A stretch of 64,000 nucleotides of DNA from Longilinea sp964536805. GTDB taxonomy: Bacteria > Chloroflexota > Anaerolineae > Anaerolineales > Anaerolineaceae. The stretch covers positions 127,244-191,243 of the forward strand of contig CAZHYQ010000004.1 of NCBI GenBank assembly GCA_964536805.1. The letters are read 5' to 3'. The position numbers and the translations under genes were made by a program. Below the pieces are notes generated by a model. It saw only the letters and a list, made by a program, of their open reading frames with translations, was not told the DNA's origin and did not search any database. This document shows positions 52,718-60,843 of this stretch, piece after piece; positions within the stretch are counted from its first letter, which is position 1, and every line of letters starts with the position of its first letter.

Positions 52718-53010
52718 ACAGCCGGTGTTGACGGGTCGCGAAAAAAATGAACAAGGGTTTTGACGGGTAGATAAATTATCGCGCCGCTAATCGCTCCGAA
52801 CATAGCAAACAATGGAACCATGACCGCGATGAGTACCCAACCTGTTGCCCAAACCGGGATATTGATCCCGATCATCTTCAGCAGGATGTTTGAACTGGCA
52901 GCGGAAAAAAACCATCCAAGAATGCTGAGGATGAGGCCGAACCCGGCATAAAAAACTGCAGTCCAGCCGATAGATTGTCCTAGCGTTGGTAATGATTTGG
53001 CGTACTTCAT
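52714..53010 (-). CDS. Small hypothetical membrane protein
   Basis: The 98-residue protein has two or three membrane helices (about 14-35 and 53-85), Gly/Ala/Ser-rich, with a final KTLVHFFRDPST. I recognise no family. ATG 53010 is preceded by GGAGG at 8-nt spacing, which supports translation. Its end overlaps the likely promoter of the ABC exporter genes 300 nt downstream. No partner is obvious. Confidence 0.65.
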   Translation of the reverse strand: MKYAKSLPTLGQSIGWTAVFYAGFGLILSILGWFFSAASSNILLKMIGINIPVWATGWVLIAVMVPLFAMFGAISGAIIYLPVKTLVHFFRDPSTPAV

Positions 53011-53262
53011 CTCGGTTCCTCCAGGTGACCGATAACCCGGTAAATGCTAGTTACAGAATAATCCTCCTGGTAAATGACCGCAACACTCACAGGAGTGATC
53101 ATTATTTGGCTGATGGTCGGGTATTCATACCGGTCATTCGGCCAGGAGGATCTCAGCTTAATCTTAAGCCTTGTTTGGAATAATGCTTGTCTTTCCTGAT
53201 TGCACATTTCCTTCGAGAAGCATATAATCAAATCACCATATACTGTCGGAAGGAGGAATTCT
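53011..53262. other. Intergenic region upstream of the UgpC-type ATPase gene
   Basis: A 252-nt region between divergent genes. A minus-strand reading frame of 74 codons (53007-53231) spans it, but it crosses the plus-strand promoter and I do not call it. The plus-strand promoter is listed separately. Nothing else seen. Confidence 0.4.
53200..53228 (+). promoter_or_regulatory. Promoter of the UgpC-type ATPase gene
   Basis: TTGCAC (53200-53205), 17-bp spacer, TATAAT (53223-53228); the start codon is 35 nt further. The -35 matches only three positions of TTGACA, but the same hexamer and 17-bp spacer recur at 60804-60832. Confidence 0.5.
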
Positions 53263-54375
53263 ATGGCAAGCGTAACATTCGATCACGTCAACAAGAGATT
53301 TGGGGACTTCGTTGCCCTCAACGACCTGAACATAGCGATCCGGGATAAGGAATTCCTGGTTCTCGTTGGACCATCAGGTTGCGGTAAAACCACCGCTTTG
53401 CGGTGCCTGGCTGGCCTTGAGGAAGTTACCTCGGGCGAAGTCAAAATTGCCGACCAGGTGGTGAACGATGTTCCCCCCAAAGATCGCGACATTGCCATGG
53501 TGTTCCAGTCCTACGCACTCTATCCACACATGACGGTTTACGATAACATGGCTTTCGGTCTCAAGCTTCGAAAGGTACCGAAAGACCAGATCAAAAAACG
53601 TGTGGAAAGTGCTGCGGGGGTGCTGGGCATCGAAGCACTGCTGAAACGTAGACCGCGCGAATTATCAGGCGGCCAGCGGCAGCGTGTCGCGGTCGGCCGC
53701 GCCATTGTGCGCGAACCGAAAGTATTCTTGTTCGATGAACCGTTATCGAACCTGGATGCTAAACTGCGCGTGCAAACCCGTGCAGAAATCAGCAAGCTGC
53801 ATCAAAACCTGCAAACAACCTTCATCTATGTGACTCACGACCAGACGGAAGCCATGACCATGGCCAGCCGCATCGCCGTGATGAACAAGGGTATTTTGCA
53901 GCAATTGGATACGCCGCAAACGCTGTATGACAAACCGGCGAACCTGTTCGTGGCTGGTTTCATTGGATCGCCTGCCATGAACTTCTTCCCGGCCACGCTG
54001 CGGAAGGACGGGGCCGATCTGTATGTTGACTCCAGCGATTTCTCCGTAAAAGTACCAGAGAATCGCACCAGCATCTACATGCCGTACGCAGGCAAGCAGG
54101 TTATTTTCGGCATCCGCCCGGAAGATATTCACAACCCGGCTTTTGTCCCCTCCGGAATTCACGCCGCCCCTGTGGACGCGAAAGTGGATGTGACTGAATT
54201 GATGGGTAACGAAATCTTCCTGTACCTGGTGACCGGCAAAAACAGCTATGTCGCCCGGGTCGATCCGCGTACCCGCTTCAGCATTGGCAACAACGTCCAG
54301 GTGGCGTTCAACATGGATAACTTCCATATCTTTGACGCCTCCTCGAACCCTGATAATCCACCAGCTATCCGCTAA
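53263..54375 (+). CDS. UgpC/MsmX-type ABC importer ATPase
   Basis: The 370-residue cytosolic ATPase of carbohydrate importers has an N-terminal NBD with Walker A GPSGCGKTT (36-44), Q-loop MVFQSYALYPH, signature LSGGQRQRVAVGRA, Walker B FLFDEPLSNLD and H-loop THDQTEAM. The C-terminal TOBE/MOP region (about 240-370) has GIRPEDI and the final VQVAFNMDNFHIFD. This family can serve several permeases. No permease or binding-protein gene is next to it, so it is probably a shared ATPase. ATG 53263 follows AGGAGGAATTCT. A promoter upstream and a terminator downstream make it a single-gene unit. Confidence 0.94.
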   Translation: MASVTFDHVNKRFGDFVALNDLNIAIRDKEFLVLVGPSGCGKTTALRCLAGLEEVTSGEVKIADQVVNDVPPKDRDIAMVFQSYALYPHMTVYDNMAFGLKLRKVPKDQIKKRVESAAGVLGIEALLKRRPRELSGGQRQRVAVGRAIVREPKVFLFDEPLSNLDAKLRVQTRAEISKLHQNLQTTFIYVTHDQTEAMTMASRIAVMNKGILQQLDTPQTLYDKPANLFVAGFIGSPAMNFFPATLRKDGADLYVDSSDFSVKVPENRTSIYMPYAGKQVIFGIRPEDIHNPAFVPSGIHAAPVDAKVDVTELMGNEIFLYLVTGKNSYVARVDPRTRFSIGNNVQVAFNMDNFHIFDASSNPDNPPAIR

Positions 54376-54392
54376 CAGCTTTTGAACCGACT

Positions 54393-54427
54393 GACAGCGC
54401 AAGGAAACTCTTGCGCTGTCTTTTTTT
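54393..54427 (+). terminator. Intrinsic terminator after the UgpC-type gene
   Basis: Stem GACAGCGCAAG (54393-54403), loop GAAACT, CTTGCGCTGTC (54410-54420), then TTTTTTT. Confidence 0.88.
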
Positions 54428-54508
54428 ACCTGTTTTCCCAAGGAAGCCCATTTTCAGGTAGAATAAGGCCAACTTCTGATCAAACGTTTCTCATTTTGCG
54501 AGGGCATG

Positions 54509-55255
54509 ATGTATAAACTGGTTCTACTCCGGCACGGCGAGAGTTCATGGAATTTGGAAAACCGATTCACTGGCTGGACAGATGTCGATCTGTCAGAGAC
54601 AGGCATGAAGGAAGCCCATCAGGGCGGGCAGCTTTTACGCAAGGAAGGGTATATTTTCGATTTTGCCTACACCTCGGTGCTCAAGCGGGCAATTCGCACT
54701 TTGTGGATCGCCCTTGATGAAATGGATCTGATGTGGATCCCGGTGGAAAGAGCCTGGCAGTTGAATGAACGGCATTACGGCGCGCTGCAGGGATTGAATA
54801 AGGCCGAAACAGCTGAGAAATACGGCAAGGAACAGGTCATGCTCTGGCGCCGCAGTTATTCCACTCCACCGCCTGCATTGGATTGGAATGATGAACGCCA
54901 TCCGCGTTTCGATCCGCGCTACGCCAAATTAAGCAAGGAAGAATTGCCGTCATGCGAATCGTTGGAGTTAACCCTGAAACGGGTTATGCCCTATTGGCAT
55001 TCGACCATTGTCCCGCGCATTAAGAGCGGCCAAAAAGTACTGATCACGGCTCACGGCAACAGCCTGCGCGCCATGGTGAAGCACCTCTCCAACATATCAG
55101 ACGACGAGATTGTCGAATTGAATATTCCAACGGGCGTACCGCTGGTTTATGAACTGGATGACAATTGCCAGGAAATTCAGCATTATTACCTGGGCGATGC
55201 GGCTGAAGTAGCAGCCAAAGCTGCTGCCGTTGCCAAGCAAACAGAAAAGAAGTGA
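54509..55255 (+). CDS. gpmA: 2,3-bisphosphoglycerate-dependent phosphoglycerate mutase
   Basis: Interconverts 2- and 3-phosphoglycerate in glycolysis and gluconeogenesis through a phosphohistidine. The 248-residue protein has LRHGESSWNLENRFTGWTDV with the catalytic His, RAWQLNERHYGALQGLNK, RRSYSTPPPALDW and the second His in TAHGNSLRAMVKHL. Two adjacent ATGs (54506 and 54509) are possible; GAGGG is 4-5 nt before the second. The gene is bounded upstream by the UgpC terminator and downstream by a bidirectional terminator. Confidence 0.96.
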   Translation: MYKLVLLRHGESSWNLENRFTGWTDVDLSETGMKEAHQGGQLLRKEGYIFDFAYTSVLKRAIRTLWIALDEMDLMWIPVERAWQLNERHYGALQGLNKAETAEKYGKEQVMLWRRSYSTPPPALDWNDERHPRFDPRYAKLSKEELPSCESLELTLKRVMPYWHSTIVPRIKSGQKVLITAHGNSLRAMVKHLSNISDDEIVELNIPTGVPLVYELDDNCQEIQHYYLGDAAEVAAKAAAVAKQTEKK

Positions 55256-55270
55256 TGTAATTGCACTAAT

Positions 55271-55302
55271 AAAAAAACAGCTGGTTTACCAGCTGTTTTT
55301 TT
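55271..55302. terminator. Bidirectional terminator between gpmA and the TIGR01906 gene
   Basis: ACAGCTGGT (55277-55285) and ACCAGCTGT (55288-55296) form a stem with a very small loop, flanked by seven A on the left and seven T on the right, so it works in both directions. Confidence 0.85.
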
Positions 55303-55312
55303 GGTTTAAGAA

Positions 55313-55981
55313 TTACTGGTTTCTGCGGGAGAAGAATCTTCCAAGCAAAAGGAAAAGAATAGCGCCGAAGACGGTAAGTATCCCCATGCCAATAAAGGCA
55401 TCCTGCCATAATCGGATCGGGAACAAGCGGATCAGCGAATCGGAATACAGAAATAACCAGCTGTCGCCCTGAAAAAAAAGGCGGTGAAAACTTGTGAAGA
55501 GCGCGTCAAAGCTGACGACGATGGCAATAAAAATTGCTGCAATTAACCCGAGCGTCAACCATGCTCCCCGTGCGAATGCCAATCCAAGGCTCTTGAGCCA
55601 TTTACCACGCCAGGCCCAGATGAGGATGATCACCAGGGCAGCAAAAACGCCAGTCCAGACCCGAATCATCAACTGAACAAGCGCCTTGACATCGGCCATA
55701 TGGCCCAGTTCGCGGTCATTGTAAAGCGGACTGCCGTCCGGTAAGCGTTGATCGGCAAGGAATGAAATTCCCTGGTTATTGAACATGTACTCCATTGAGA
55801 TACCGCCCCACTTGAGCCGGTCCTGCAAAGAGAAACCAAACGAATCTTCAGGAAAACCTGGAGCGCGGTATTCGACTTGCAGAAAAAGTGGTTGAAATAG
55901 AACCCGGATGGCAGTCATCAAGAGGAAGAGCGGAATTGCGACCGTCACGAGGAGTGACACCATTTTTTGCAGGGTTTTCAT
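55313..55981 (-). CDS. TIGR01906 (DUF1461) integral membrane protein
   Basis: The 222-residue protein has four membrane helices (about 8-26, 105-124, 133-157, 193-213) and an extracytoplasmic loop (about 35-100) with YRAPGFPEDSFGFSL, WGGISMEYMFNNQGISFLAD and LYNDRELGHMADVKAL. The FNDREILHMxDV-like pattern is the hallmark of this Lactobacillus/Clostridium/Chloroflexi family. Function is not established. The ATG overlaps the stop of the permease/spermidine synthase fusion (ATGA, 55978-55981), so the two proteins are made together and might act together. Confidence 0.88.
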   Translation of the reverse strand: MKTLQKMVSLLVTVAIPLFLLMTAIRVLFQPLFLQVEYRAPGFPEDSFGFSLQDRLKWGGISMEYMFNNQGISFLADQRLPDGSPLYNDRELGHMADVKALVQLMIRVWTGVFAALVIILIWAWRGKWLKSLGLAFARGAWLTLGLIAAIFIAIVVSFDALFTSFHRLFFQGDSWLFLYSDSLIRLFPIRLWQDAFIGMGILTVFGAILFLLLGRFFSRRNQ

Positions 55982-57534
55982 TGCTGTAAACCTTTCATTT
56001 CACCGGTCATAAAGAAATTCATCACCAAATCGTTTGTCAGCCACTCTATTGAGGTGAGATCATCCGTGTAGACGGTTGTGGAAATTGGTGTTGGCTGCAA
56101 ATTGGTGATGGTAATTGCCATGGTATCCAGGAGGAGGGTTGGCGTATCGGTTCGTTGCGATAACGCCAGGAAATTGTTCCGCAGATTTTCCGCCCGGGTT
56201 GGCTGGCGGGTGGCAAACACAATGGAATTGAATGAATTGGGCAGGTCCATCACATACACAGAGGGGAAGACGCTTTGAATGGTACCTACCAGCGCATCGA
56301 TCAGACGGCGGTCAGATTCTGCCCTGCCCACGTTGATGGCCATCGCGCCGGTATCCGTTAAATGGTCATAAACCGTCTGAAAGAATTCCTGCGTGGTCAT
56401 GTGCCAGGGGATATACGGTGGGCGGTAAGCGTCCACTGAGATAATGTCATAAGTTTTCCGGCTGTTGGCCAGGGCATAGCGCCCATCCTGGATAATGACG
56501 TTGAGATTTGGCTCGTTCATGTCAAAAAACTTGCGCCCTGCGCTGACAATTTTCGGATCGATTTCGATGCCGTCAATTTGGATATCCGGGAAAACCTGGC
56601 TGGCCTGTCGGGCTGTGGTTCCAGCCGCCAGCCCAACGATGGCCATGCTGCGAACTTCAGTTAATTCATAGGGTGAAGTGTTAAAAAAAGGTGCAACCAG
56701 CACCTGCTCCCAAGGTCCAAAATAGTTGAGCTGGGTGGGGTGGTACATCGAATGCATGCCCTGGCCCTCATTCAGACGCAGGATGGTGTAGCCATTTTGT
56801 TCCAGCACTTGAATGTAGTTGTAGGCTGATTCCGTTTCATAAATCATGCCGGTGGAAGTTTTATCCGTGCCGCGCAAGCCATAAACCGCGAGCAGAGCGA
56901 TAACTGCCGGCATCCAGAGGTACCATACTGCCTTGCGCCATCCGCTGACCGACAAAAGACCCATCCATGCCGTCAAAATCAGGATCAAGCTGAAAGCGAG
57001 GAATGTCCGATACGTTCCGATTAATGGGATGAGCACCAAACCGGGCAGAAAGGTTCCGATAAACGAACCCAGGGTCGAAATGGCGTAAATCCGGCCGGAA
57101 ATGCTGCCAGCCTGGCGGGAATCCTGCAGGGAGAGCCGGATGGCGAATGGAGAGGCAGTGCCCAGGAGCGTGACCGGAATGCTAAACAAAATCAACACGG
57201 CCACGAAAGCGCCAATCATCGCCCCCAGCTGCAGCCCGTCAAAGGCGTTTGCCGCAACGCGCAAGATGGGGCGGGAGATGAGTGGAATTAATCCAATGCT
57301 CAAACCAGCCCATAAAAGAATCTGGTAAAAAGTGGAAGCCTTTGGCGAGCGGTCAGCCCAGGCGCCCCCCAGGAAATAGCCCGCGGTGAGATAAATGAGG
57401 ATTAATCCGATGATGGTCGCCCAAATAAGGTTGCTGGCGCCAAAATAATTGCCCAACAGGCGGGAGGCAGCCATTTCAACCGCCAAGCTGACCATGCCGG
57501 AGATGAAGACTGTGATGGAGATCCCTTTTTGCAT
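55978..57534 (-). CDS. Fused permease-like / spermidine synthase-like protein
   Basis: The 518-residue protein has about ten N-terminal membrane helices (about 5-255), starting MQKGISITVFISGMVSLAVE and MAASRLLGNYFG. A C-terminal Rossmann methyltransferase fold of the spermidine synthase type follows (about 290-500). Motif I is IVGLAAGTTARQ, the acidic loop is DGIEIDP, and the catalytic region reads VDAYRPPYIPWHMTT. The fused arrangement is widespread, but polyamine synthesis by such fusions is unproven. ATG 57534 is chosen because a TATAAT ends 7 nt before it; an upstream in-frame reading would start before that promoter. No Shine-Dalgarno, so probably leaderless. Confidence 0.85.
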   Translation of the reverse strand: MQKGISITVFISGMVSLAVEMAASRLLGNYFGASNLIWATIIGLILIYLTAGYFLGGAWADRSPKASTFYQILLWAGLSIGLIPLISRPILRVAANAFDGLQLGAMIGAFVAVLILFSIPVTLLGTASPFAIRLSLQDSRQAGSISGRIYAISTLGSFIGTFLPGLVLIPLIGTYRTFLAFSLILILTAWMGLLSVSGWRKAVWYLWMPAVIALLAVYGLRGTDKTSTGMIYETESAYNYIQVLEQNGYTILRLNEGQGMHSMYHPTQLNYFGPWEQVLVAPFFNTSPYELTEVRSMAIVGLAAGTTARQASQVFPDIQIDGIEIDPKIVSAGRKFFDMNEPNLNVIIQDGRYALANSRKTYDIISVDAYRPPYIPWHMTTQEFFQTVYDHLTDTGAMAINVGRAESDRRLIDALVGTIQSVFPSVYVMDLPNSFNSIVFATRQPTRAENLRNNFLALSQRTDTPTLLLDTMAITITNLQPTPISTTVYTDDLTSIEWLTNDLVMNFFMTGEMKGLQQ

Positions 57535-57541
57535 AAGCGTG

Positions 57542-57547
57542 ATTATA
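57542..57547 (-). promoter_or_regulatory. -10 box giving a leaderless mRNA for the permease/spermidine synthase fusion
   Basis: TATAAT on the minus strand, seven bases (CACGCTT), then ATG 57534. Start of transcription coincides with the start codon. Confidence 0.55.
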
Positions 57548-57588
57548 CCTGAAGGCGTTCCTTCCAAAGCATCAGGGAGGCCGCGGAG

Positions 57589-57594
57589 TATAAT
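57589..57594 (+). promoter_or_regulatory. -10 box of nnr
   Basis: TATAAT 42 nt before the nnr ATG. No good -35. It lies about 45 nt from the divergent -10 at 57542-57547. Confidence 0.45.
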
Positions 57595-57636
57595 TCTTTT
57601 GAAACCTGTTTTGGGTTTCGGGAATCCGGAGGACCT

Positions 57637-59256
57637 ATGCTGGTTGTCAGTGTTGAACAAATGCACGCAATCGAAAAAGAGGCTGACCAGCGCGGCGTCA
57701 GTTATGCCGAAATGATGGAACGCGCTGGCCGCGGCGTGGCCGAAGTCATTTTATCGGAATACAGTGACGATGATTGGCGGGTTGTTACAGCCCTGGTCGG
57801 ATCTGGAAATAACGGCGGCGATGCGCTGGTTGCATTGGAAGCGTTGGCTCAGGCGGGCTGGCAGGCACAGGCATTTCTTGTCCGTCCACGCGGGAAAGAT
57901 GATGATTTGGTGCAAAGGGCGGTTACAGCTGGCGTGCAGGTGTTGCAGGCCGGGCAGGAGGGGAATCTGCGCGAATTGCAAGCCTGGCTGGAAACCTCCA
58001 ATGTTCTATTGGACGGAGTACTGGGAACTGGCGTTCAATTGCCTCTCAAGAATGAAATGGCATCTGTCCTTAAGCTGGTGAACGAATCCGAATCTATTCC
58101 GCATGTCATTGCCATCGACTGTCCTTCCGGCGTGGATTGCAACACTGGAGCGGCCGCGGATGACGCAATCACCGCGGAGATCACGCTATGCATGCAGGCA
58201 GTCAAACAGGGGTTGCTGCGATTTCCAGCGTTTGAGCTGGTTGGCGAACTGCGTGTAGTCGATTTAGGCTTGCCAAGTGACCTGGTTTCGTCGGATGAAA
58301 TTGATTTATTTATGGTTGATGGCGACTTGGTGGCCGGGTTTCTTCCTGAACGGCCCATCACGGCCCATAAGGGGACTTTTGGCACCCTGATGATTGCTGC
58401 CGGCTCGACTTATTACACCGGGGCAGCTTTGTTATCTGCCCGCGCTGCCTACCGGATTGGGACTGGACTGGTGCGCCTGGCTGTGCCAGCTTCCATTCAT
58501 TCCGCCCTGGCAGGTCAGATCCCGGAGGCTACCTGGCTCTTACTGCCAAACGAAATGGGAATGATATCTGAAAATGCTGCGGATTTGTTGATAAAAAACC
58601 TTGAGCGAGTCTCCGCTTTGGTGGTTGGACCTGGCCTCGGAATTGAGGATACGACAGCTGGTTTCATTGAAAAAATGCTTAACGGTGATATTGCCACTCA
58701 TCCATCCGCTTCTTTTGGTTTTCTGTCGGCGCCGGTTGGCGGAAAACCTGACCACAAAGCCAATTTACCGCCAATGGTGGTTGACGCAGACGGGCTGCGC
58801 CTGATGGCGCGGATGAAGAACTGGCCGACGCTCTTACCATCTGGATCGATCCTGACACCGCACCCTGGCGAAATGAGCGCTTTAACCGGTTTGGATGTGG
58901 ATCAGATACAAGCCAACCGTCTGGAGGTTGCCCGGAGATTTGCCGGTGAATGGAATTCGGTTGTCATTCTCAAAGGAGCCTTGACGGTTATTGCGGCACC
59001 CGATGGACGCGCATTTATCATTCCCGTCGCCACCTCAGCTTTGGCTAAGGCTAGCAGCGGCGATGTGCTGGCAGGCATGGTGGGTGGATTATTGGCACAG
59101 GGCAGGCCGGCGTTGGAAGCTGCCATCGCAGGAGCCTGGATTCATGCACAGGCCGGATTGGAAGCCGCCGAACATTTGGGATGCACTGCTTCGGTGTGCG
59201 CAAGCGACGTAATCGAGTCAATACCGCCAGTCTTATGGGCTCTGCAATTTGAATAA
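57637..59256 (+). CDS. nnr: Bifunctional NAD(P)HX epimerase/dehydratase
   Basis: Repairs hydrated NAD(P)H. The 539-residue protein fuses the NnrE epimerase domain (about 1-215; VVSVEQMHAIEKEA, VGSGNNGGDALVA, IAIDCPSGVDCNTG) to the NnrD dehydratase domain (about 225-535; AHKGTFGTLMIAAGS, VVGPGLGIEDTTA, DADGLRLM, LTPHPGEMSALTG and SSGDVLAGMVGG). All catalytic glycine-rich loops look intact. ATG 57637 follows GGAGGA. The linker around 365-380 (FGFLSAPVGGKPDHKA) appears slightly longer than usual. Confidence 0.95.
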   Translation: MLVVSVEQMHAIEKEADQRGVSYAEMMERAGRGVAEVILSEYSDDDWRVVTALVGSGNNGGDALVALEALAQAGWQAQAFLVRPRGKDDDLVQRAVTAGVQVLQAGQEGNLRELQAWLETSNVLLDGVLGTGVQLPLKNEMASVLKLVNESESIPHVIAIDCPSGVDCNTGAAADDAITAEITLCMQAVKQGLLRFPAFELVGELRVVDLGLPSDLVSSDEIDLFMVDGDLVAGFLPERPITAHKGTFGTLMIAAGSTYYTGAALLSARAAYRIGTGLVRLAVPASIHSALAGQIPEATWLLLPNEMGMISENAADLLIKNLERVSALVVGPGLGIEDTTAGFIEKMLNGDIATHPSASFGFLSAPVGGKPDHKANLPPMVVDADGLRLMARMKNWPTLLPSGSILTPHPGEMSALTGLDVDQIQANRLEVARRFAGEWNSVVILKGALTVIAAPDGRAFIIPVATSALAKASSGDVLAGMVGGLLAQGRPALEAAIAGAWIHAQAGLEAAEHLGCTASVCASDVIESIPPVLWALQFE

Positions 59257-59286
59257 AAAAAGACGGTGAGTATTACTCACCGTCTT
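59255..59286 (-). terminator. Terminator between nnr and the YtxH gene, mainly minus strand
   Basis: AAGACGGTGAGTA and TACTCACCGTCTT form an 11-13 bp stem. On the minus strand it is followed by TTTTTTT, ending the YtxH gene; on the plus strand the tail is only CTTGGTTGTTTT. Confidence 0.78.
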
Positions 59287-59309
59287 GGTTGTTTTATTCT
59301 TGGATGGAT

Positions 59310-59672
59310 CTATCCGTCAGTCGGCGGAACCAGCGGCTCTTCGCTTTTGGTGGAAAGGGTGCTGATTATTTTGGATTTCTGTCCCTCATAAACAGTTTTA
59401 CCCTTTTCAGTCAATTCGGCGGCGCGTTTTTTGGCGTCGCCAAGGACGGTTTCTGCACGCTTTACCGCATCATTGGCTGAAACCTGAGCTTGTTCGTAGG
59501 TCTCATTAATTGTTTTGGAAGCGGTATCGCCCAATTCAATGGCTCGTTCCTTGATATAAGTACGGGTTTCTTCTCCAGACTGGGGTGCCAGCAGGAGCGC
59601 TGTGACTGCGCCTGAAACTGCGCCCACAATGAAGCCAATTACAAACGCGCCAAAATCATCTCGTTCAGCCAT
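59310..59672 (-). CDS. YtxH-domain protein
   Basis: The 120-residue protein has an N-terminal membrane helix with the YtxH pattern (GFIVGAVSGAVTALLLAPQSGE, about 12-33) and a long amphipathic coiled coil rich in Ala/Lys/Glu (about 40-100), resembling LEA or apolipoprotein-like stress proteins. The C-terminus (EEPLVPPTDG) is acidic. In Bacillus YtxH is a general-stress protein of unknown biochemical role. AAAGGAG precedes the ATG. The membrane protein gene 59721-60185 lies 48 nt upstream on the same strand and may be co-transcribed. Confidence 0.85.
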   Translation of the reverse strand: MAERDDFGAFVIGFIVGAVSGAVTALLLAPQSGEETRTYIKERAIELGDTASKTINETYEQAQVSANDAVKRAETVLGDAKKRAAELTEKGKTVYEGQKSKIISTLSTKSEEPLVPPTDG

Positions 59673-59720
59673 GGGACCTTTCTCCTTTCATTACAATCGT
59701 TGATAAGATTTAGGCCCGGA

Positions 59721-60185
59721 TTACCGCCGACCGGGGCGGAGGACATCCAGGAGTTTCTTAATTCCGGCCAGGTATTCATTAAGCTTGATGACCGGCTCGG
59801 TGACATTGTTACTTAGAAAAGCTGCCGTACCGCGCAGGGTGCTGACAGTTTCATTTGTCGACTTGATGATGGGTTTGATATCGTTTTGCAGCAGATTAAT
59901 CAACACAGCCAATTGAATAATGAGGATGACCAGTGCCACGCCCAGAACGAGGGATTCAAGTGCCATGAAAATGATGAATATATCGCGGATTTCACTGGTC
60001 GTGGCGGCATCAGCCCGAAACAACATGACCAACCCAAAAATTAGCGCTCCGAGTATTACAACTACTGCAGCAATAATTCCAATTAATAAACCCCGCTTTC
60101 GCGAGGGTTTTTCCGGTGCAGGCAAAGGCTGTGCCATTTGCCGGGATGATTCTTCCTGCATCTTGATAACGGTATCTTCTGCCAT
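59721..60185 (-). CDS. Hypothetical two-TM protein
   Basis: The 154-residue protein starts with a hydrophilic Pro-containing tail (about 1-30), followed by two membrane helices (about 34-55 and 70-95). A C-terminal amphipathic part follows: NLLQNDIKPIIKSTNETVST, LRGTAAFLSNNVTEPVIKLN, ending RPGRR, a pattern loosely like DUF948 proteins. No named function. A TATAAT (extended -10, TGATATAAT) ends 10 nt before the ATG, and no Shine-Dalgarno is present, so the leader would be about 3 nt. It probably shares a transcript with the YtxH gene. Confidence 0.75.
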   Translation of the reverse strand: MAEDTVIKMQEESSRQMAQPLPAPEKPSRKRGLLIGIIAAVVVILGALIFGLVMLFRADAATTSEIRDIFIIFMALESLVLGVALVILIIQLAVLINLLQNDIKPIIKSTNETVSTLRGTAAFLSNNVTEPVIKLNEYLAGIKKLLDVLRPGRR

Positions 60186-60195
60186 TGTTGCAATG

Positions 60196-60204
60196 ATTAT
60201 ATCA
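60196..60204 (-). promoter_or_regulatory. Extended -10 promoter close to the 60185 start codon
   Basis: TGATATAAT on the minus strand ends 10 nt before the ATG, giving a leader of about 3 nt. Confidence 0.55.
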
Positions 60205-60316
60205 TACCCGTACCCTCGTTGGAATCATTAAATCATTGATTTTATTTGTCACTTCGGTAATAATTTCATCAGGGAAAGCACTTCGCAGCAAATTATCGTT
60301 CGCGTGAGGGAAACAC

Positions 60317-60658
60317 ATGGATGTCAAAGAAAGTAAATACTTCATCGACTACCGTACCTTTATTGGAAGCAATGAGGAAAAAATTTACAAGGCCACCCTG
60401 GCGCAAAGTGATAACATGTTGGTGGGATTGAATCGCTTGCAGCCGGGTCAGACTCAACCCGTTCATATGCACATCGGCGAAGATAAATTCTACCTGGTGT
60501 TGGAGGGCAGCGGTTATTTCCAGGTGGGCGATCTGTATCAAAACGCAACAGCCGGGACGCTAGTTTGGGCGCCGGCTTCATTGCAGCATAGCGTTGTTAA
60601 CAGCGGAACAGACGACCTGGTTTTATTGGTGGTGATAGCGCCTGCTCCGGGTCATTAA
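60317..60658 (+). CDS. Cupin-domain protein
   Basis: The 113-residue single-domain cupin has motif 1 PVHMHIGEDKFYLVLEGSG (two His and a Glu-like position) and motif 2 near LVWAPASLQHSVVNSGTD with the third His. Such small cupins bind a metal and act as isomerases, dioxygenases or sensors; the function here cannot be named. Start ATG 60317 has GAGGGA 6-7 nt upstream. It stands alone between two divergent/parallel genes. Confidence 0.88.
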   Translation: MDVKESKYFIDYRTFIGSNEEKIYKATLAQSDNMLVGLNRLQPGQTQPVHMHIGEDKFYLVLEGSGYFQVGDLYQNATAGTLVWAPASLQHSVVNSGTDDLVLLVVIAPAPGH

Positions 60659-60803
60659 ATCTACATCAGGGTCATTCGAAAAAATTGCATTTTCCGGCCG
60701 CCCCTCGTTCGGCCAAGCTTGCGGGAACGAGGATGGTGTGACGACTTTTCAATTAATTTCTGGGATAAACCTCTGTTCGATTGGTGTCAACGGGGGGAGT
60801 CAA

Positions 60804-60832
60804 TTGCACGTTATTGCGGAACATGTTAAACT
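60804..60832 (+). promoter_or_regulatory. Promoter with short leader for the second Ig-like protein gene
   Basis: TTGCAC (60804-60809), 17-bp spacer and TGTTAAACT-type extended -10 (TAAACT at 60827-60832), 11 nt before ATG 60844. Same -35 hexamer as at 53200. Confidence 0.45.
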
Positions 60833-60843
60833 TACAGATTGCC

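Noticed and set aside
53007..53231. A minus-strand 74-codon reading frame that ends in an ATGA overlap with the small membrane protein gene.
   Set aside because: It runs through the plus-strand promoter of the UgpC-type gene, its composition is not protein-like in the first half, and it has no family resemblance. The overlap could be chance.
57535..57666. An N-terminal extension of 44 codons for the permease/spermidine synthase protein.
   Set aside because: It would start upstream of the TATAAT box and overlap the divergent nnr start; the predicted first membrane helix begins right after ATG 57534.
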